Made by a program: the position numbers and the translations under genes. DNA of 64,000 nucleotides from Mesorhizobium onobrychidis (GTDB taxonomy: Bacteria > Pseudomonadota > Alphaproteobacteria > Rhizobiales > Rhizobiaceae), in assembly GCF_024707545.1 (NCBI RefSeq), contig NZ_CP062229.1, positions 2,337,501-2,401,500 on the forward strand, given 5' to 3'. The notes below the pieces were generated by a model. The model made no database searches. It had not been told where the DNA came from and worked only from the letters and a program-made list of their open reading frames with translations. Positions 1 to 8,126 of the stretch are shown here, in pieces (positions within the stretch are counted from its first letter, which is position 1; each line of letters starts with the position of its first letter).

Positions 1-421
1 GCCGCTGGTCGAGCCCGATCGCCGGGCGCTCCAGCCATTGCTCCGCTTCCGCCTGTGAACCGAACACGTCAGTCGCTTTCGACAGAATCTCCGCGAATTT
101 CCAGGTTCGTCCGCTCTGATCCTGGCTGAGAGGCTTGGAAGGGGCATCCTTCCGGCGCTGGTAGGTGCGCAAGCTCATGCCGACGGCCTTCTCAAGCGAA
201 TCAGTCTTCTGGATGAAGACGAGCTGTCCAAGGAGATGGTCCAGCGCCGAACCCGGCAGTCCGTGCACGAGCAGTTCATGGGCGTCCAATGCGCTCCGCA
301 GGTGCCGCGATAGAATGCGGGTGCCGCCCAGCAATCTGGCCACCTTCTGCAGTTCGTTGTTTTTTGCTGCTGGTGCAGCCTTTTCCAATTCCACCGCCAC
401 GGGCCTGCTTCCTAACGTCAT
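1..421 (-). CDS. Antitoxin of the ParS/MbcA/Xre (DUF2384-type) family, 3'-truncated by window edge
   Basis: About 140 residues read from the ATG at 421-419 and run off the left edge. The protein has the family's helical N-terminal half (motif SLRTYQRRK near residue 85) and leads into the toxin-binding domain, breaking off at residues reading ERPAIGLDQR, where family members continue to a conserved short C-terminal segment. Such antitoxins usually precede a RES-domain toxin gene; if that holds here the toxin lies outside the window to the left. The start codon lies inside the left arm of a perfect 11-bp inverted repeat (416-449), a plausible self-repression site. A TTG four codons upstream is an alternative start. 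Family call is by recognition; the domain is incomplete. Confidence 0.75.
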   Translation of the reverse strand, partial: MTLGSRPVAVELEKAAPAAKNNELQKVARLLGGTRILSRHLRSALDAHELLVHGLPGSALDHLLGQLVFIQKTDSLEKAVGMSLRTYQRRKDAPSKPLSQDQSGRTWKFAEILSKATDVFGSQAEAEQWLERPAIGLDQR

Positions 422-449
422 CTGTCGCTTCAATATATGACAGATGACG
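416..449. promoter_or_regulatory. Perfect 11-bp inverted repeat at the antitoxin start
   Basis: CGTCATCTGTC (416-426) and GACAGATGACG (439-449) are exact reverse complements separated by a 12-bp AT-rich spacer. The antitoxin ATG sits in the left arm. Toxin-antitoxin operons are commonly autoregulated through such palindromes, so this is a candidate operator; no binding evidence exists. Confidence 0.6.
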
Positions 450-528
450 CGGAGCCTTTCAAGAACGGGCAGGATCGAGCGCAGAGAAAGGATAGCCTAC
501 AACTCAGGCTAGATGGCAATTCGACGTC

Positions 529-709
529 GGCGCTGCCCCTCATCTGCCTGCCGGCATCTTCTCCCCGTATAGGGACGGGGAGAAGGGGCTGGCCGCAACC
601 TCCGCACCCTTTCTGCAACGCCGGTGATTGGCGAAATCCTTTGCGAAGGCGGCTTTCTCCCCGTCCCTATACGGGGAGAAATGCCCGGCAGGGCAATGAG
701 GGGCAGCGC
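529..709. repeat. Inverted pair of palindromic repeats without a gene between
   Basis: Two near-identical copies of a roughly 58-bp palindrome-containing repeat face each other: 529-588 and 653-709. Each holds a hairpin with arms CTTCTCCCCGT/ACGGGGAGAAG around a short core and a tail reading GCGCTGCCCCTCAT or its complement. About 60 bp of unrecognised sequence separates them. The same repeat family flanks the DUF559 gene at 7588-8120. This accounts for most of the gene-free stretch between the antitoxin and the GlxA-type regulator. Confidence 0.8.
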
Positions 710-728
710 ATACCTGAAGCGATTGGCC

Positions 729-1715
729 TCACCTCGGCGCGTGCGCCACGCGGTCCTGTGCGTTCTTCGAGAATTCGCGCCGGTACTGCGCGGGCGTGGT
801 TCTGAGCCGCGCCGCGAAGTGCTGGCGCAGCGATGTGGCGCTGCCGAAACCGGCCTCGAAGGCGATCGTATCCATCGATTTTTCCGTCGCTTCCAGCAGC
901 CGCTGCGCCAGCGCGACGCGCTGATCGGTCAGCCAGTCGCCGAAGCTGGTGCCGATCGATTTTTGAAAGCGGCGCGTGAATGTCCGGCGGGTGAGGCCGG
1001 CGGCATCGGCGACACTGTCCAGGCTGTGCGTCTCGCCCAGCGTCTTGCGCACCGCATCGAGAGCCTGTGTGAAGCGGTCGGCATTGTCGGTCCTGGCGAT
1101 GGGGCGTTCTATGAACTGCGCCTGCCCGCCCTGCCGATGGGGAGAAAGGACGATCTGCCGGGCGAGGCGCAGCGCCGCTTCGGCCCCGCAGCGGGCCCGC
1201 ACGATGTGCAGGCAGCAGTCGAGCCCGGCGGCGACACCGGCCGAAGTCACGACATCGCCATTGTCGATGTAGAGCACCTCCGGCTCGACGAGAATGTCTG
1301 GATAGAGTGCCTGCAGCTGATCCGTGTAGGCCCAGTGCGTCGCGGCTCGCCGGCCCGAAAGCAGTCCGGTCGCCGCAACAGCGAACGTTCCCAAGCACAG
1401 TCCGACAATCAGCGCGCCGCGCCGGTGCGCGCGACGCAGCGCCTCGATCAGTGCCGCTGGCGGTGGGACTTCGAGGTTCTTCCAGCTCGGCACGATGACG
1501 ATGTCGGCGCCATCAAGCGCGGAAAGCCCGTGGGGGACGCTGATGGTCAGCCCCGCATCGGTGCGGATCGGCCCGTTCTCAATCGCGCAGACCCGGAAGT
1601 CGAAGCGCGGCAGGCCGAGTGCGGCGCGATCCTCGCCGAACACAAGGCACGGCACGGAAAGGTGGAACGGACTGATGCCATCGAAGGCGATGGCGGCAAC
1701 GATTGGATCGGCCAT
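729..1715 (-). CDS. GlxA-family AraC-type transcriptional regulator (DJ-1/PfpI-like + HTH)
   Basis: A 328-residue regulator. The first 185 residues or so form a DJ-1/PfpI (class I amidotransferase-like) domain, with the nucleophile-elbow region GLCLGTFAVAATGLLSGRRA; the last ~110 residues are a double helix-turn-helix AraC/XylS domain ending in the typical GFGSATSLRQHF and PAQYRREF motifs. It faces the isochorismatase-family gene at 1845, with a perfect inverted repeat in the shared promoter region, so it probably regulates that gene. The ATG at 1715 gives MADPIVAA; an in-frame TTG at 1727 is the alternative. Ligand is unknown. Confidence 0.88.
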   Translation of the reverse strand: MADPIVAAIAFDGISPFHLSVPCLVFGEDRAALGLPRFDFRVCAIENGPIRTDAGLTISVPHGLSALDGADIVIVPSWKNLEVPPPAALIEALRRAHRRGALIVGLCLGTFAVAATGLLSGRRAATHWAYTDQLQALYPDILVEPEVLYIDNGDVVTSAGVAAGLDCCLHIVRARCGAEAALRLARQIVLSPHRQGGQAQFIERPIARTDNADRFTQALDAVRKTLGETHSLDSVADAAGLTRRTFTRRFQKSIGTSFGDWLTDQRVALAQRLLEATEKSMDTIAFEAGFGSATSLRQHFAARLRTTPAQYRREFSKNAQDRVAHAPR

Positions 1716-1745
1716 GATGAGCACCAATGAGGGTTAGGTCCGGAT

Positions 1746-1780
1746 TGTCCCAATTCTTTCGAACAATGTCAATTGGGACA
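1746..1780. promoter_or_regulatory. Perfect 10-bp inverted repeat in divergent promoter region
   Basis: TGTCCCAATT (1746-1755) and AATTGGGACA (1771-1780) are exact reverse complements with a 15-bp spacer, midway between the divergent starts at 1715 and 1845. Candidate operator for the GlxA-family regulator. AraC-type proteins often use direct repeats, so another regulator is possible. Confidence 0.6.
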
Positions 1781-1844
1781 CTGTTTGCAATCCGGTGGCA
1801 GGCCTAACCTCGACCCATCAAAGCCAAACGGGAAGGAAAACTCC

Positions 1845-2492
1845 ATGTCTGAACCAGCCAAAGGCAAAGCGCCACGCCGCGCTCTCATCGTCGTCGACAT
1901 CCAGAACGACTATGACGGCGGCAACCTTGCCATCCAGTATCCGCCGTTTCGCGACAGCGTCGTCAACGCAGCACGAGCGATGGACGCGGCCGCCGAGGCA
2001 GGCGTCAAGGTCGTGGTCATCAAGCAGTTGGCGCCGGAAACGTCACCGGTTTTCGCCAAGGGCAGCCATGGCGCAGAATTGCATCCCGAGATCGCCAGGC
2101 GAAGCCGTGACCACTACATCGAAAAGACCTTGCCGAGCGCCTTTACCGGCACCGACCTCGAGGACTGGTTGCGCGCCAATGCCATCGATACGATCACGGT
2201 CGTCGGCTATATGACGCATAATTGCGATCTCTCGACCGTCATCCACGCCGTTCATATGGGTTTTGCGGTGGAGTTCCTGTCCGATGCCACCGGCTCGTTG
2301 CCCTATGCCAACAGCGCCGGCTACGCCTCGGCCGAGGACATCCATCGCGTGGTGACTGTTGTCCTGCAGTCGCGCTTTGCGGCCGTTCTCAAGACCGCCG
2401 AATGGATTGATTGCCTGAGGACCGGCGTGCTGCCCGAGCGCGATACGCCCTACGCCTCCAACCAGCGCGCACTGGCACGGAACGCCGCTTAG
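1845..2492 (+). CDS. Cysteine hydrolase, isochorismatase family
   Basis: A 215-residue protein of the isochorismatase-like hydrolase fold. The expected catalytic triad is visible: Asp in VVDIQNDY, Lys in IEKTLPSAF, and Cys in YMTHNCDLS. Family members hydrolyse amide, imide or vinyl-ether bonds (nicotinamide, biuret, carbamoylsarcosine and others); the exact substrate cannot be read. The ATG at 1845 is preceded by GGAAGGAAAA; a longer frame upstream has no comparable site. Divergent from a GlxA-type regulator that is likely its controller. Confidence 0.88.
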   Translation: MSEPAKGKAPRRALIVVDIQNDYDGGNLAIQYPPFRDSVVNAARAMDAAAEAGVKVVVIKQLAPETSPVFAKGSHGAELHPEIARRSRDHYIEKTLPSAFTGTDLEDWLRANAIDTITVVGYMTHNCDLSTVIHAVHMGFAVEFLSDATGSLPYANSAGYASAEDIHRVVTVVLQSRFAAVLKTAEWIDCLRTGVLPERDTPYASNQRALARNAA

Positions 2493-2516
2493 AAATTTGT
2501 CGCGGGCAAGCAAAAA

Positions 2517-2540
2517 GGGCGCCGCAGCGATGCGGCGCCC
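2517..2540 (-). terminator. Rho-independent terminator of fhs
   Basis: A perfect 10-bp stem GGGCGCCGCA/TGCGGCGCCC with a 4-nt loop. On the minus strand it is followed by TTTTTG, so it ends fhs transcription; on the plus strand no T run follows. Confidence 0.85.
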
Positions 2541-2556
2541 TCCGTCATTTCCGGCC

Positions 2557-4236
2557 TCAGAACAGACCTTCGATCTGGCCCATCTCGTTCAGGAATATCT
2601 TTTCCGAAGACGGCGCCTTGGGCAGGCCAGGCATGGTCATGACCTCGCCGCAGATGACGACGATGAAGCCGGCGCCGGCAGACAGCCTGACCTCGCGCAC
2701 CGGCACGGTGTGGCCGGTCGGCGCGCCGCGCAGGTTCGGGTCGGTCGAGAACGAATATTGCGTCTTGGCCATGCAGACCGGCAGGTGGCCGTAGCCGGCG
2801 TGCTCCCAGGCGTGGAGCTGGTCGCGCACCGACTTGTCGGCGATCGCTTCGGAACCGCGATAGATGCGCTGGACGATGGTGTTGATCTTCTCGAACAGCG
2901 GCATGGCGTCGGGATAGAGCGGCGCAAACTGCGACGCGCCGGATTCGGCAAGCGCCACCACCCTGCCGGCGAGCTCCTCGATGCCGGCCGATCCCTTGGC
3001 CCAGTGCTTGCACAGGATCGCCTCTTCGCCCATCGAGGCGACGTAGTCCTTCATCGCCTGGATTTCAGCATCGGTATCGGAATAGAAATGGTTGATGGCG
3101 ACCACCGCCGGCACGCCGAACTGCCTGATATTCTCGACGTGACGGCCGAGATTGGCGCAGCCCTTCTTCACCGCCTCGACATTCTCCTTACCGAGGTCTT
3201 CCTTCTTGACGCCGCCATTCATCTTCATGGCGCGCACGGTGGCGACGATGACGGCTGCCGCCGGCTTCAGCCCGGCCTTGCGGCACTTGATGTCGAAGAA
3301 TTTTTCGGCACCGAGATCGGCGCCAAAACCGGCTTCGGTGACGACATAGTCGGCAAGTTTTAGCGCCGTCGTGGTGGCGACGACCGAGTTGCAGCCATGC
3401 GCGATGTTGGCGAAGGGGCCGCCATGGACGAAGGCCGGGTTGTTCTCCAGCGTCTGCACCAGGTTGGGCTGCATGGCGTCCTTCAGCAGCACCGCCATGG
3501 CGCCGTCGGCCTTGAGGTCGCGGGCGTAGACGGCCGACTTGTCGCGGCGGTAGGCGACGATGATGTCGCCGAGGCGCTTTTCCAGGTCCTTCAGGTCGGT
3601 GGCAAGGCACAGGATCGCCATGACTTCCGAGGCGACGGTGATGTCGAAGCCACCCTCGCGCGGAAAGCCGTTGGCGACGCCGCCGAGCGAGCAGATGATC
3701 TCGCGCAGGGCCCGGTCGTTCATGTCCATGACGCGGCGCCAGACGACGCGGCGGATGTCGATGCCGAGGTCGTTGCCCCAGTAGATGTGGTTGTCGATCA
3801 GCGCCGAAAGCAGATTATGCGCCGTGGTGATGGCATGGAAATCGCCGGTGAAGTGGAGGTTCATGTCCTCCATCGGCACGACCTGCGCATAGCCGCCGCC
3901 GGCTGCACCGCCCTTGACGCCGAAATTCGGGCCTAGCGAGGCCTCGCGGATGCAGACGATGGCCTTCTTGCCAATGCGGTTGAGACCGTCGCCGAGGCCC
4001 ACCGTCGTCGTCGTCTTACCTTCGCCGGCCGGCGTCGGGTTGATGGCGGTGACGAGGATCAGCTTGCCGTCCTTGTTTGCCTTCACCGACTTGATGAACT
4101 CGGCCGAGATCTTCGCCTTGTCGTGGCCGTAAGGCAAAAGATGCTCGCTCGGAATGCCGATCTTCTGGCCGATCGCCTGGATCTGCTTCTTGTCGGCGGC
4201 GCGCGCGATCTCGATGTCGGACTTCACTTCGGCCAT
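2557..4236 (-). CDS. fhs: Formate-tetrahydrofolate ligase
   Basis: A 559-residue protein, the usual family length. It makes 10-formyl-tetrahydrofolate from formate, ATP and THF in cytosolic one-carbon metabolism. The P-loop [14 protein letters not shown] lies near residues 67-80, followed by [17 protein letters not shown] and the conserved C-terminal [11 protein letters not shown]. The ATG at 4236 ([10 protein letters not shown]) has AGAGGAAAG upstream; a longer frame adds 32 residues without family character. Monocistronic, with its own terminator at 2517. Confidence 0.97.
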   Translation of the reverse strand: MAEVKSDIEIARAADKKQIQAIGQKIGIPSEHLLPYGHDKAKISAEFIKSVKANKDGKLILVTAINPTPAGEGKTTTTVGLGDGLNRIGKKAIVCIREASLGPNFGVKGGAAGGGYAQVVPMEDMNLHFTGDFHAITTAHNLLSALIDNHIYWGNDLGIDIRRVVWRRVMDMNDRALREIICSLGGVANGFPREGGFDITVASEVMAILCLATDLKDLEKRLGDIIVAYRRDKSAVYARDLKADGAMAVLLKDAMQPNLVQTLENNPAFVHGGPFANIAHGCNSVVATTTALKLADYVVTEAGFGADLGAEKFFDIKCRKAGLKPAAAVIVATVRAMKMNGGVKKEDLGKENVEAVKKGCANLGRHVENIRQFGVPAVVAINHFYSDTDAEIQAMKDYVASMGEEAILCKHWAKGSAGIEELAGRVVALAESGASQFAPLYPDAMPLFEKINTIVQRIYRGSEAIADKSVRDQLHAWEHAGYGHLPVCMAKTQYSFSTDPNLRGAPTGHTVPVREVRLSAGAGFIVVICGEVMTMPGLPKAPSSEKIFLNEMGQIEGLF

Positions 4237-4552
4237 GGCGGCTTTCCTCTGGATTGGACGGTGGAGGGGACGGGTTTGATCAGTGTGGTCGCAAGCCTGT
4301 TCGAAACAGCCCGGTACTGCAGGCGAGGGCACGTTCTACCCCTGTCGCTGCCATGGCGTCAACTTGCATGCAACTATGTTTCCTCTAGAGAAAGATGGCT
4401 CTGTTTCCCGGTCGACCTGTCCCGGGTCTTCGCGCCCGGTTGTCGCGCCGTATAGAAGCCAGAGCACGCGCCGCTCTGCCGTCTCAAAACAGCCGCGGAA
4501 TGCACGGAATGCGACAGGGTTCGAGCGCTGGTCGGCGCTTCGAACGGTGGCG
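4237..4552. other. Gene-free stretch upstream of fhs
   Basis: 316 bp between the fhs start and the end of the SnoaL-like gene; it must hold the fhs promoter. The only structured element seen is the 10-bp palindrome TTGCATGCAA at 4364-4373. No riboswitch-like fold or small gene was recognised. Confidence 0.5.
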
Positions 4553-4948
4553 CTAGAATGCGCCGATCTGGTGCATCAGCCCCAAGCCGTCAAGTTGACC
4601 GAAATGCTCGACCACGATGCCGTTCTCAAGCCGATCAATGTGAATCACCCCAACCGACACGCAATTTCCGCTCGGTTCGACGCCATGGAAGATGCCGGTG
4701 TGCGTACCCTGAAAGCGGCCGCGCGTCACCACCTTGTCGGCATCGCTGACAAAGTCGTCGATGACGTGATGTCCGTCCGGGAATCCAACAAAGAACTCGG
4801 TCAGCGATTTGCGCCAGTCGTCGAAGCCAATCGGGTTGGCGCTGGCGAGATGAACGGCGAGATCTGGAGAGACCAGGCTGGACAGTTTGTCCCAGTCTTG
4901 CGTGTCGATCGTGGCATAGAAGTTTCGAGCAACTTCCCGGATATCCAT
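4553..4948 (-). CDS. SnoaL-like / ester cyclase family protein
   Basis: A 131-residue protein of the NTF2-like SnoaL/polyketide-cyclase superfamily. It begins with a helix (MDIREVARNFYATID) and carries typical motifs FFVGFPDGHHVIDDFVS and GIFHGVEPSGN. Members range from cyclases to small-molecule isomerases, and no function can be assigned. The ATG at 4948 has GAGGACACGAG before it; an upstream in-frame extension of 24 residues is unlikely. It stands alone between DUF2333 and fhs. Confidence 0.75.
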   Translation of the reverse strand: MDIREVARNFYATIDTQDWDKLSSLVSPDLAVHLASANPIGFDDWRKSLTEFFVGFPDGHHVIDDFVSDADKVVTRGRFQGTHTGIFHGVEPSGNCVSVGVIHIDRLENGIVVEHFGQLDGLGLMHQIGAF

Positions 4949-5109
4949 CTCGTGTCCTCGCTGGCTGCCGCCCAGCGGTTGAACGACGACGAGGCAGTCA
5001 GGTTCCGCTCTCCGCGACATGCGGCCGAACTATTGCCTCGACACGTTGCCGATTTCGACCAGGGACAGCGGTGATTTCAAGCCAAGACCTCTTTCACCAT
5101 TCGCTCCCT

Positions 5110-6252
5110 TCACCGATCCAGAACGGACCTGACCTCGACGAGGTTCGATCGCACCCTAAGCACATAAAAACCCATCGTGGTGAGGTGGGTGGGCATGATC
5201 CAGCCATCCTCGCGGCCGTTGGAGATGATCAAAGGCTGGATGGCGAGCGCCCCCTTGAGCTGGCCTTCCACGCTGTTCCACAGTGGTGTGAGGCCGCGAT
5301 TGTCGAGGATCTGCTGGAAGTCGTGATGCGCCGCCGTCAGGATGCCGTAATAGCCGTAGAGCTGGCCGTAGGCGAACCAGAAGCGGTCGTCAGCGCGCGT
5401 GTCGAACCAGCCGCTGTTGAAGTTCTGCGAACGGTCGCGGATCATGTCCGACGTCGAGCCTATGTCACTCGCGATCCGGTCGACGAACTGCAGCAGATTG
5501 TCGGCGCGCGCGTTGAAGACAACCTCGCACTTCATGAGCCGGTCGTTGAAGGCGCGAAGGCTGCTCGCCGCCGTGCGATAGAAACTCGGCGTCGGGGTTT
5601 TCGGACCAAAGGGCCTGAAGCCGAAATACCAGGTTTCCTCGTCGAAGGTGATCGCGCCGCGCGCATCCTGCAGGTTCTGGTCGATCTGGCTGGTGCCGCG
5701 GACGCGGCCCAGCGTGTCGACAAGCTCGACCGCGGTGCGCCGGATGGCCTGATTGACGCCGCGCTGGAAGGAGGCCTTGTTGTCGAGAAACGGCGTGCGG
5801 TCCCAGTCCATGCCGAAGAACCCGAGCTTGTAGAGTATCATCGACGAGATCCAGGCGTTCTCGTTGACGTTGAAATCGATGAGGTCGGCTGCGACCTGGA
5901 CAATGGCCGAGTTGGTGCAGGTCTTGACCTCTCCCTCGACGCCAGCGGTTTCCCCGGTGGCAGAAGGAGCGGGCTGCGCCGGGGCGGTTCCGGCCGGCTG
6001 CGTGAAATTATACGCCTCCGCATAAGCGGGATTGAAATTGCTCCAGACCTGCGTGTTCCAGATGAAGTAGCCGTAGAGGCCGATCAGCATGAGCAGAGCG
6101 AGGCCGAGCACCGCCTTCAGGATCCAGCCGCGCTGCGTGTACCAGCGCCCAGCCCACATGAACGGCCACAGGATCACGCCGATGGCGAAGCCGATACCGC
6201 GGCCGATCCACTGGAAAATCCGTGTGAAGAAATTCACGATCGGATCAAGCAT
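5110..6252 (-). CDS. DUF2333 family membrane protein
   Basis: A 380-residue protein with an amphipathic N-terminus, a single transmembrane segment near residues 46-66 (LGLALLMLIGLYGYF) and a long domain that probably lies on the far side of the inner membrane. A Pro/Ala-rich linker (PAGTAPAQPAPSATGE) follows the membrane segment. DUF2333 has no known function. It is the last gene of a minus-strand run whose other members include an AAA+ ATPase and a coiled-coil protein, and is separated from the preceding gene by 34 bp, so co-transcription is likely. Confidence 0.8.
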   Translation of the reverse strand: MLDPIVNFFTRIFQWIGRGIGFAIGVILWPFMWAGRWYTQRGWILKAVLGLALLMLIGLYGYFIWNTQVWSNFNPAYAEAYNFTQPAGTAPAQPAPSATGETAGVEGEVKTCTNSAIVQVAADLIDFNVNENAWISSMILYKLGFFGMDWDRTPFLDNKASFQRGVNQAIRRTAVELVDTLGRVRGTSQIDQNLQDARGAITFDEETWYFGFRPFGPKTPTPSFYRTAASSLRAFNDRLMKCEVVFNARADNLLQFVDRIASDIGSTSDMIRDRSQNFNSGWFDTRADDRFWFAYGQLYGYYGILTAAHHDFQQILDNRGLTPLWNSVEGQLKGALAIQPLIISNGREDGWIMPTHLTTMGFYVLRVRSNLVEVRSVLDR

Positions 6253-6286
6253 GGCGATGTCACCCCCTCGTCAGACAGCCGGTCAT

Positions 6287-7585
6287 TCAATCGGTAAGGC
6301 CGTAGAGGCGTGTGCGAAACGCCACTTTGTCTTTCAGATATGTGGTTTTCAGAACGTCCACAACATGCGATCGCCAGGCGTCGCTGAAGCCGTCATAGTC
6401 CCGGTAGAAGCCCGGTTTGTTGAAGACGTAGCGCGATACGAAGTCCTGCGGCACGAAATCCGAGATCAGCTGGTTGGTCAGCCAGGCGTCGGGATGGCCA
6501 GGCTTGGCCCGGATCGCCAGGAAACGCTGCTGCGGGAACACGTCCTCGATCTTGAGATAGCCGAGGTGAGCGATCTCGCGCTTTGCTGCGTTGAGAAACG
6601 GAAAATTGCCGTCCCTGGTGATCAGGTCGGCATGGCCGTGGATCCAGGTCTGCAGCCAGACCTTGTCGACATCCGTCAGATTGCGGTCGGGCTCGGCGTC
6701 GCGGATCAGCGCGCGCACCACCATCTCGGCGCGATGTTCGAGATAGCCTGATGTTTCGATCCATGACGCACGCGGCAGTTCGATGCGGCCGGTTGCGGCG
6801 AGGAATTTGAACACCCTGTCGGCATCATTGATCGAGAGGTAGCTTACCTGCCACGGTCGCGAGCGGCGGAAGCCGGGTGCTGCCGGGTCGCTGATCACCG
6901 TCGTCATATCAGGGTCGATGAACACATAGAGCCCGCCGAAATGGCTGGTCCAATAGGCGCTGTGGCGAAAGATCACCTGATCCGGCACCAGCGCGTTCTC
7001 GCGGATGTCGCCGCAGACCTTGGCAAGCTCCACCATGCGGGTGAGCATGGCGCTGTCGCGCCAGGCGTCCGGCTCCTGCTTCAGCTGGTCGACGAGCTTG
7101 CCGAGTTCGGCGGCCTTGCCGAGCACGTCCTCCGCCGACAGCACCTTGAACTCGACCTGGTTGATCGACAGCAGATCCTCGATATCGTCGACCTTGGGGA
7201 CCGAATCCTCGATCTCGCCGTAGATGACATCCTTGATGGTCAGCGCGTCGATGGCGCGCTGGTTCGTCGACATGAACTCGAACATCAGTTGCGAGGTGTT
7301 GGAAAAGGCGGTGTGCACCACCGGCAGGTCGATCTGCGACGGGGTCAGGATGATGAAACGGCGGTTGATCTCGTTGGGATCGAGGTAGTTATAGTCGCCG
7401 CATTCCTCGGCCACCTGCGGCGAGAAGCCGGTGCGGTCGATCTCGAAGCTTTTCAGCTTCGTCGGCTTCAGGCCGAAGGCGACCAAAGCCTTGTTGTAGC
7501 GCTGGATGAGATGCGGCTCGTCGATGGTCAGCAGCCGGCCGTAGATCAGCTCGTTCTCGCGCAGCAGATCGGATGATTTGGCCAT
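6287..7585 (-). CDS. Conserved hypothetical protein in AAA+/DUF2333 cluster
   Basis: A 432-residue, probably cytoplasmic protein with no transmembrane segment or recognised catalytic motif. It begins MAKSSDLLRENELIYGRLL. It may be the family catalogued as DUF6638 (recalled, not checked). It sits between the AAA+ ATPase gene and the DUF2333 gene on the same strand and is likely part of the same functional unit. The DUF559 gene and two repeat copies lie just upstream, so transcription from the AAA+ gene must cross that insertion or a new promoter is used. Confidence 0.7.
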   Translation of the reverse strand: MAKSSDLLRENELIYGRLLTIDEPHLIQRYNKALVAFGLKPTKLKSFEIDRTGFSPQVAEECGDYNYLDPNEINRRFIILTPSQIDLPVVHTAFSNTSQLMFEFMSTNQRAIDALTIKDVIYGEIEDSVPKVDDIEDLLSINQVEFKVLSAEDVLGKAAELGKLVDQLKQEPDAWRDSAMLTRMVELAKVCGDIRENALVPDQVIFRHSAYWTSHFGGLYVFIDPDMTTVISDPAAPGFRRSRPWQVSYLSINDADRVFKFLAATGRIELPRASWIETSGYLEHRAEMVVRALIRDAEPDRNLTDVDKVWLQTWIHGHADLITRDGNFPFLNAAKREIAHLGYLKIEDVFPQQRFLAIRAKPGHPDAWLTNQLISDFVPQDFVSRYVFNKPGFYRDYDGFSDAWRSHVVDVLKTTYLKDKVAFRTRLYGLTD

Positions 7586-7587
7586 TA

Positions 7588-7638
7588 TTCCTTCTCCCCG
7601 TTCACGGGGAGAAGGTGCCCGAAGGGCGGATGAGGGGC
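7588..7638. repeat. Palindromic repeat, copy A flanking the DUF559 gene
   Basis: 51 bp containing the hairpin CCTTCTCCCCGTTCACGGGG followed by AGAAGG and a tail GTGCCCGAAGGGCGGATG. It is the exact reverse complement of 8070-8120. The two copies enclose the DUF559 gene. Confidence 0.92.
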
Positions 7639-7652
7639 GGCGCAGACGCTCA

Positions 7653-8063
7653 TCATTCTTTTCCTGCAGCTGTCGAAGGCAGAAATTTCGCGTCGACAGC
7701 GATCATCCTTTCATGCAGTCGACCGTCCAGGACCGCCACGATCGTATCCAGGACGCTTGTGCGACTTGCCAGGACATCGGCGTGCCACACTCTCAATACC
7801 GACCAGCCGTTCCGGTTCATCGTTTCGTCCCTGTACCGATCCTGAGATCGATTTGCATGCTGGCTTCCATCAACTTCCACAACCAGATTGGCTTCACGGC
7901 AGGCGAAGTCTGCAAAATACGGACCGATTGGCAGTTGACGAACAAATTTATGGCCATTCAATCTCCGTGCGCGCAGTTCGCTCCACAGTTTTTCCTCGGC
8001 GTCGTTTTTAACTTTCCGAAGTTGCCGGGCCTTCGCAACTTTCGGCTCGTTTCCACCACGCAT
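7653..8063 (-). CDS. DUF559 (Vsr-like PD-(D/E)XK) endonuclease-domain protein
   Basis: A 136-residue protein with the DUF559 layout: basic N-terminal helix (ARQLRKVKNDAEEKLW), a LWSELRARRLNGHKFVRQ block, FADFACREANLVVEVDGSQH containing the putative PD-(D/E)XK acidic residues, and DRYRDETMNRNGWSVLRVW. The fold resembles Vsr mismatch endonucleases; no activity is established for the family. The ATG at 8063 lies 7 bp from repeat copy B, and its Shine-Dalgarno-like GAGGGG is within that repeat. The gene separates an AAA+ gene from its likely operon partner, suggesting insertion as a unit with its flanking repeats. Confidence 0.85.
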   Translation of the reverse strand: MRGGNEPKVAKARQLRKVKNDAEEKLWSELRARRLNGHKFVRQLPIGPYFADFACREANLVVEVDGSQHANRSQDRYRDETMNRNGWSVLRVWHADVLASRTSVLDTIVAVLDGRLHERMIAVDAKFLPSTAAGKE

Positions 8064-8069
8064 TGCGCT

Positions 8070-8120
8070 GCCCCTCATCCGCCCTTCGGGCACCTTCTCC
8101 CCGTGAACGGGGAGAAGGAA
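8070..8120. repeat. Palindromic repeat, copy B flanking the DUF559 gene
   Basis: Exact 51-bp reverse complement of 7588-7638. It ends just before the stop codon of the AAA+ gene (8127) and supplies the GAGGGG upstream of the DUF559 start at 8063. Confidence 0.92.
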
Positions 8121-8126
8121 AAGGGA

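Noticed and set aside
4237..4450. Possible folate or ZTP riboswitch before fhs
   Set aside because: No conserved motif of either class could be found on the coding strand.
5071..6297. 408-codon plus-strand frame opposite the DUF2333 gene
   Set aside because: Antisense composition; the minus strand has a membrane segment and known family pattern.
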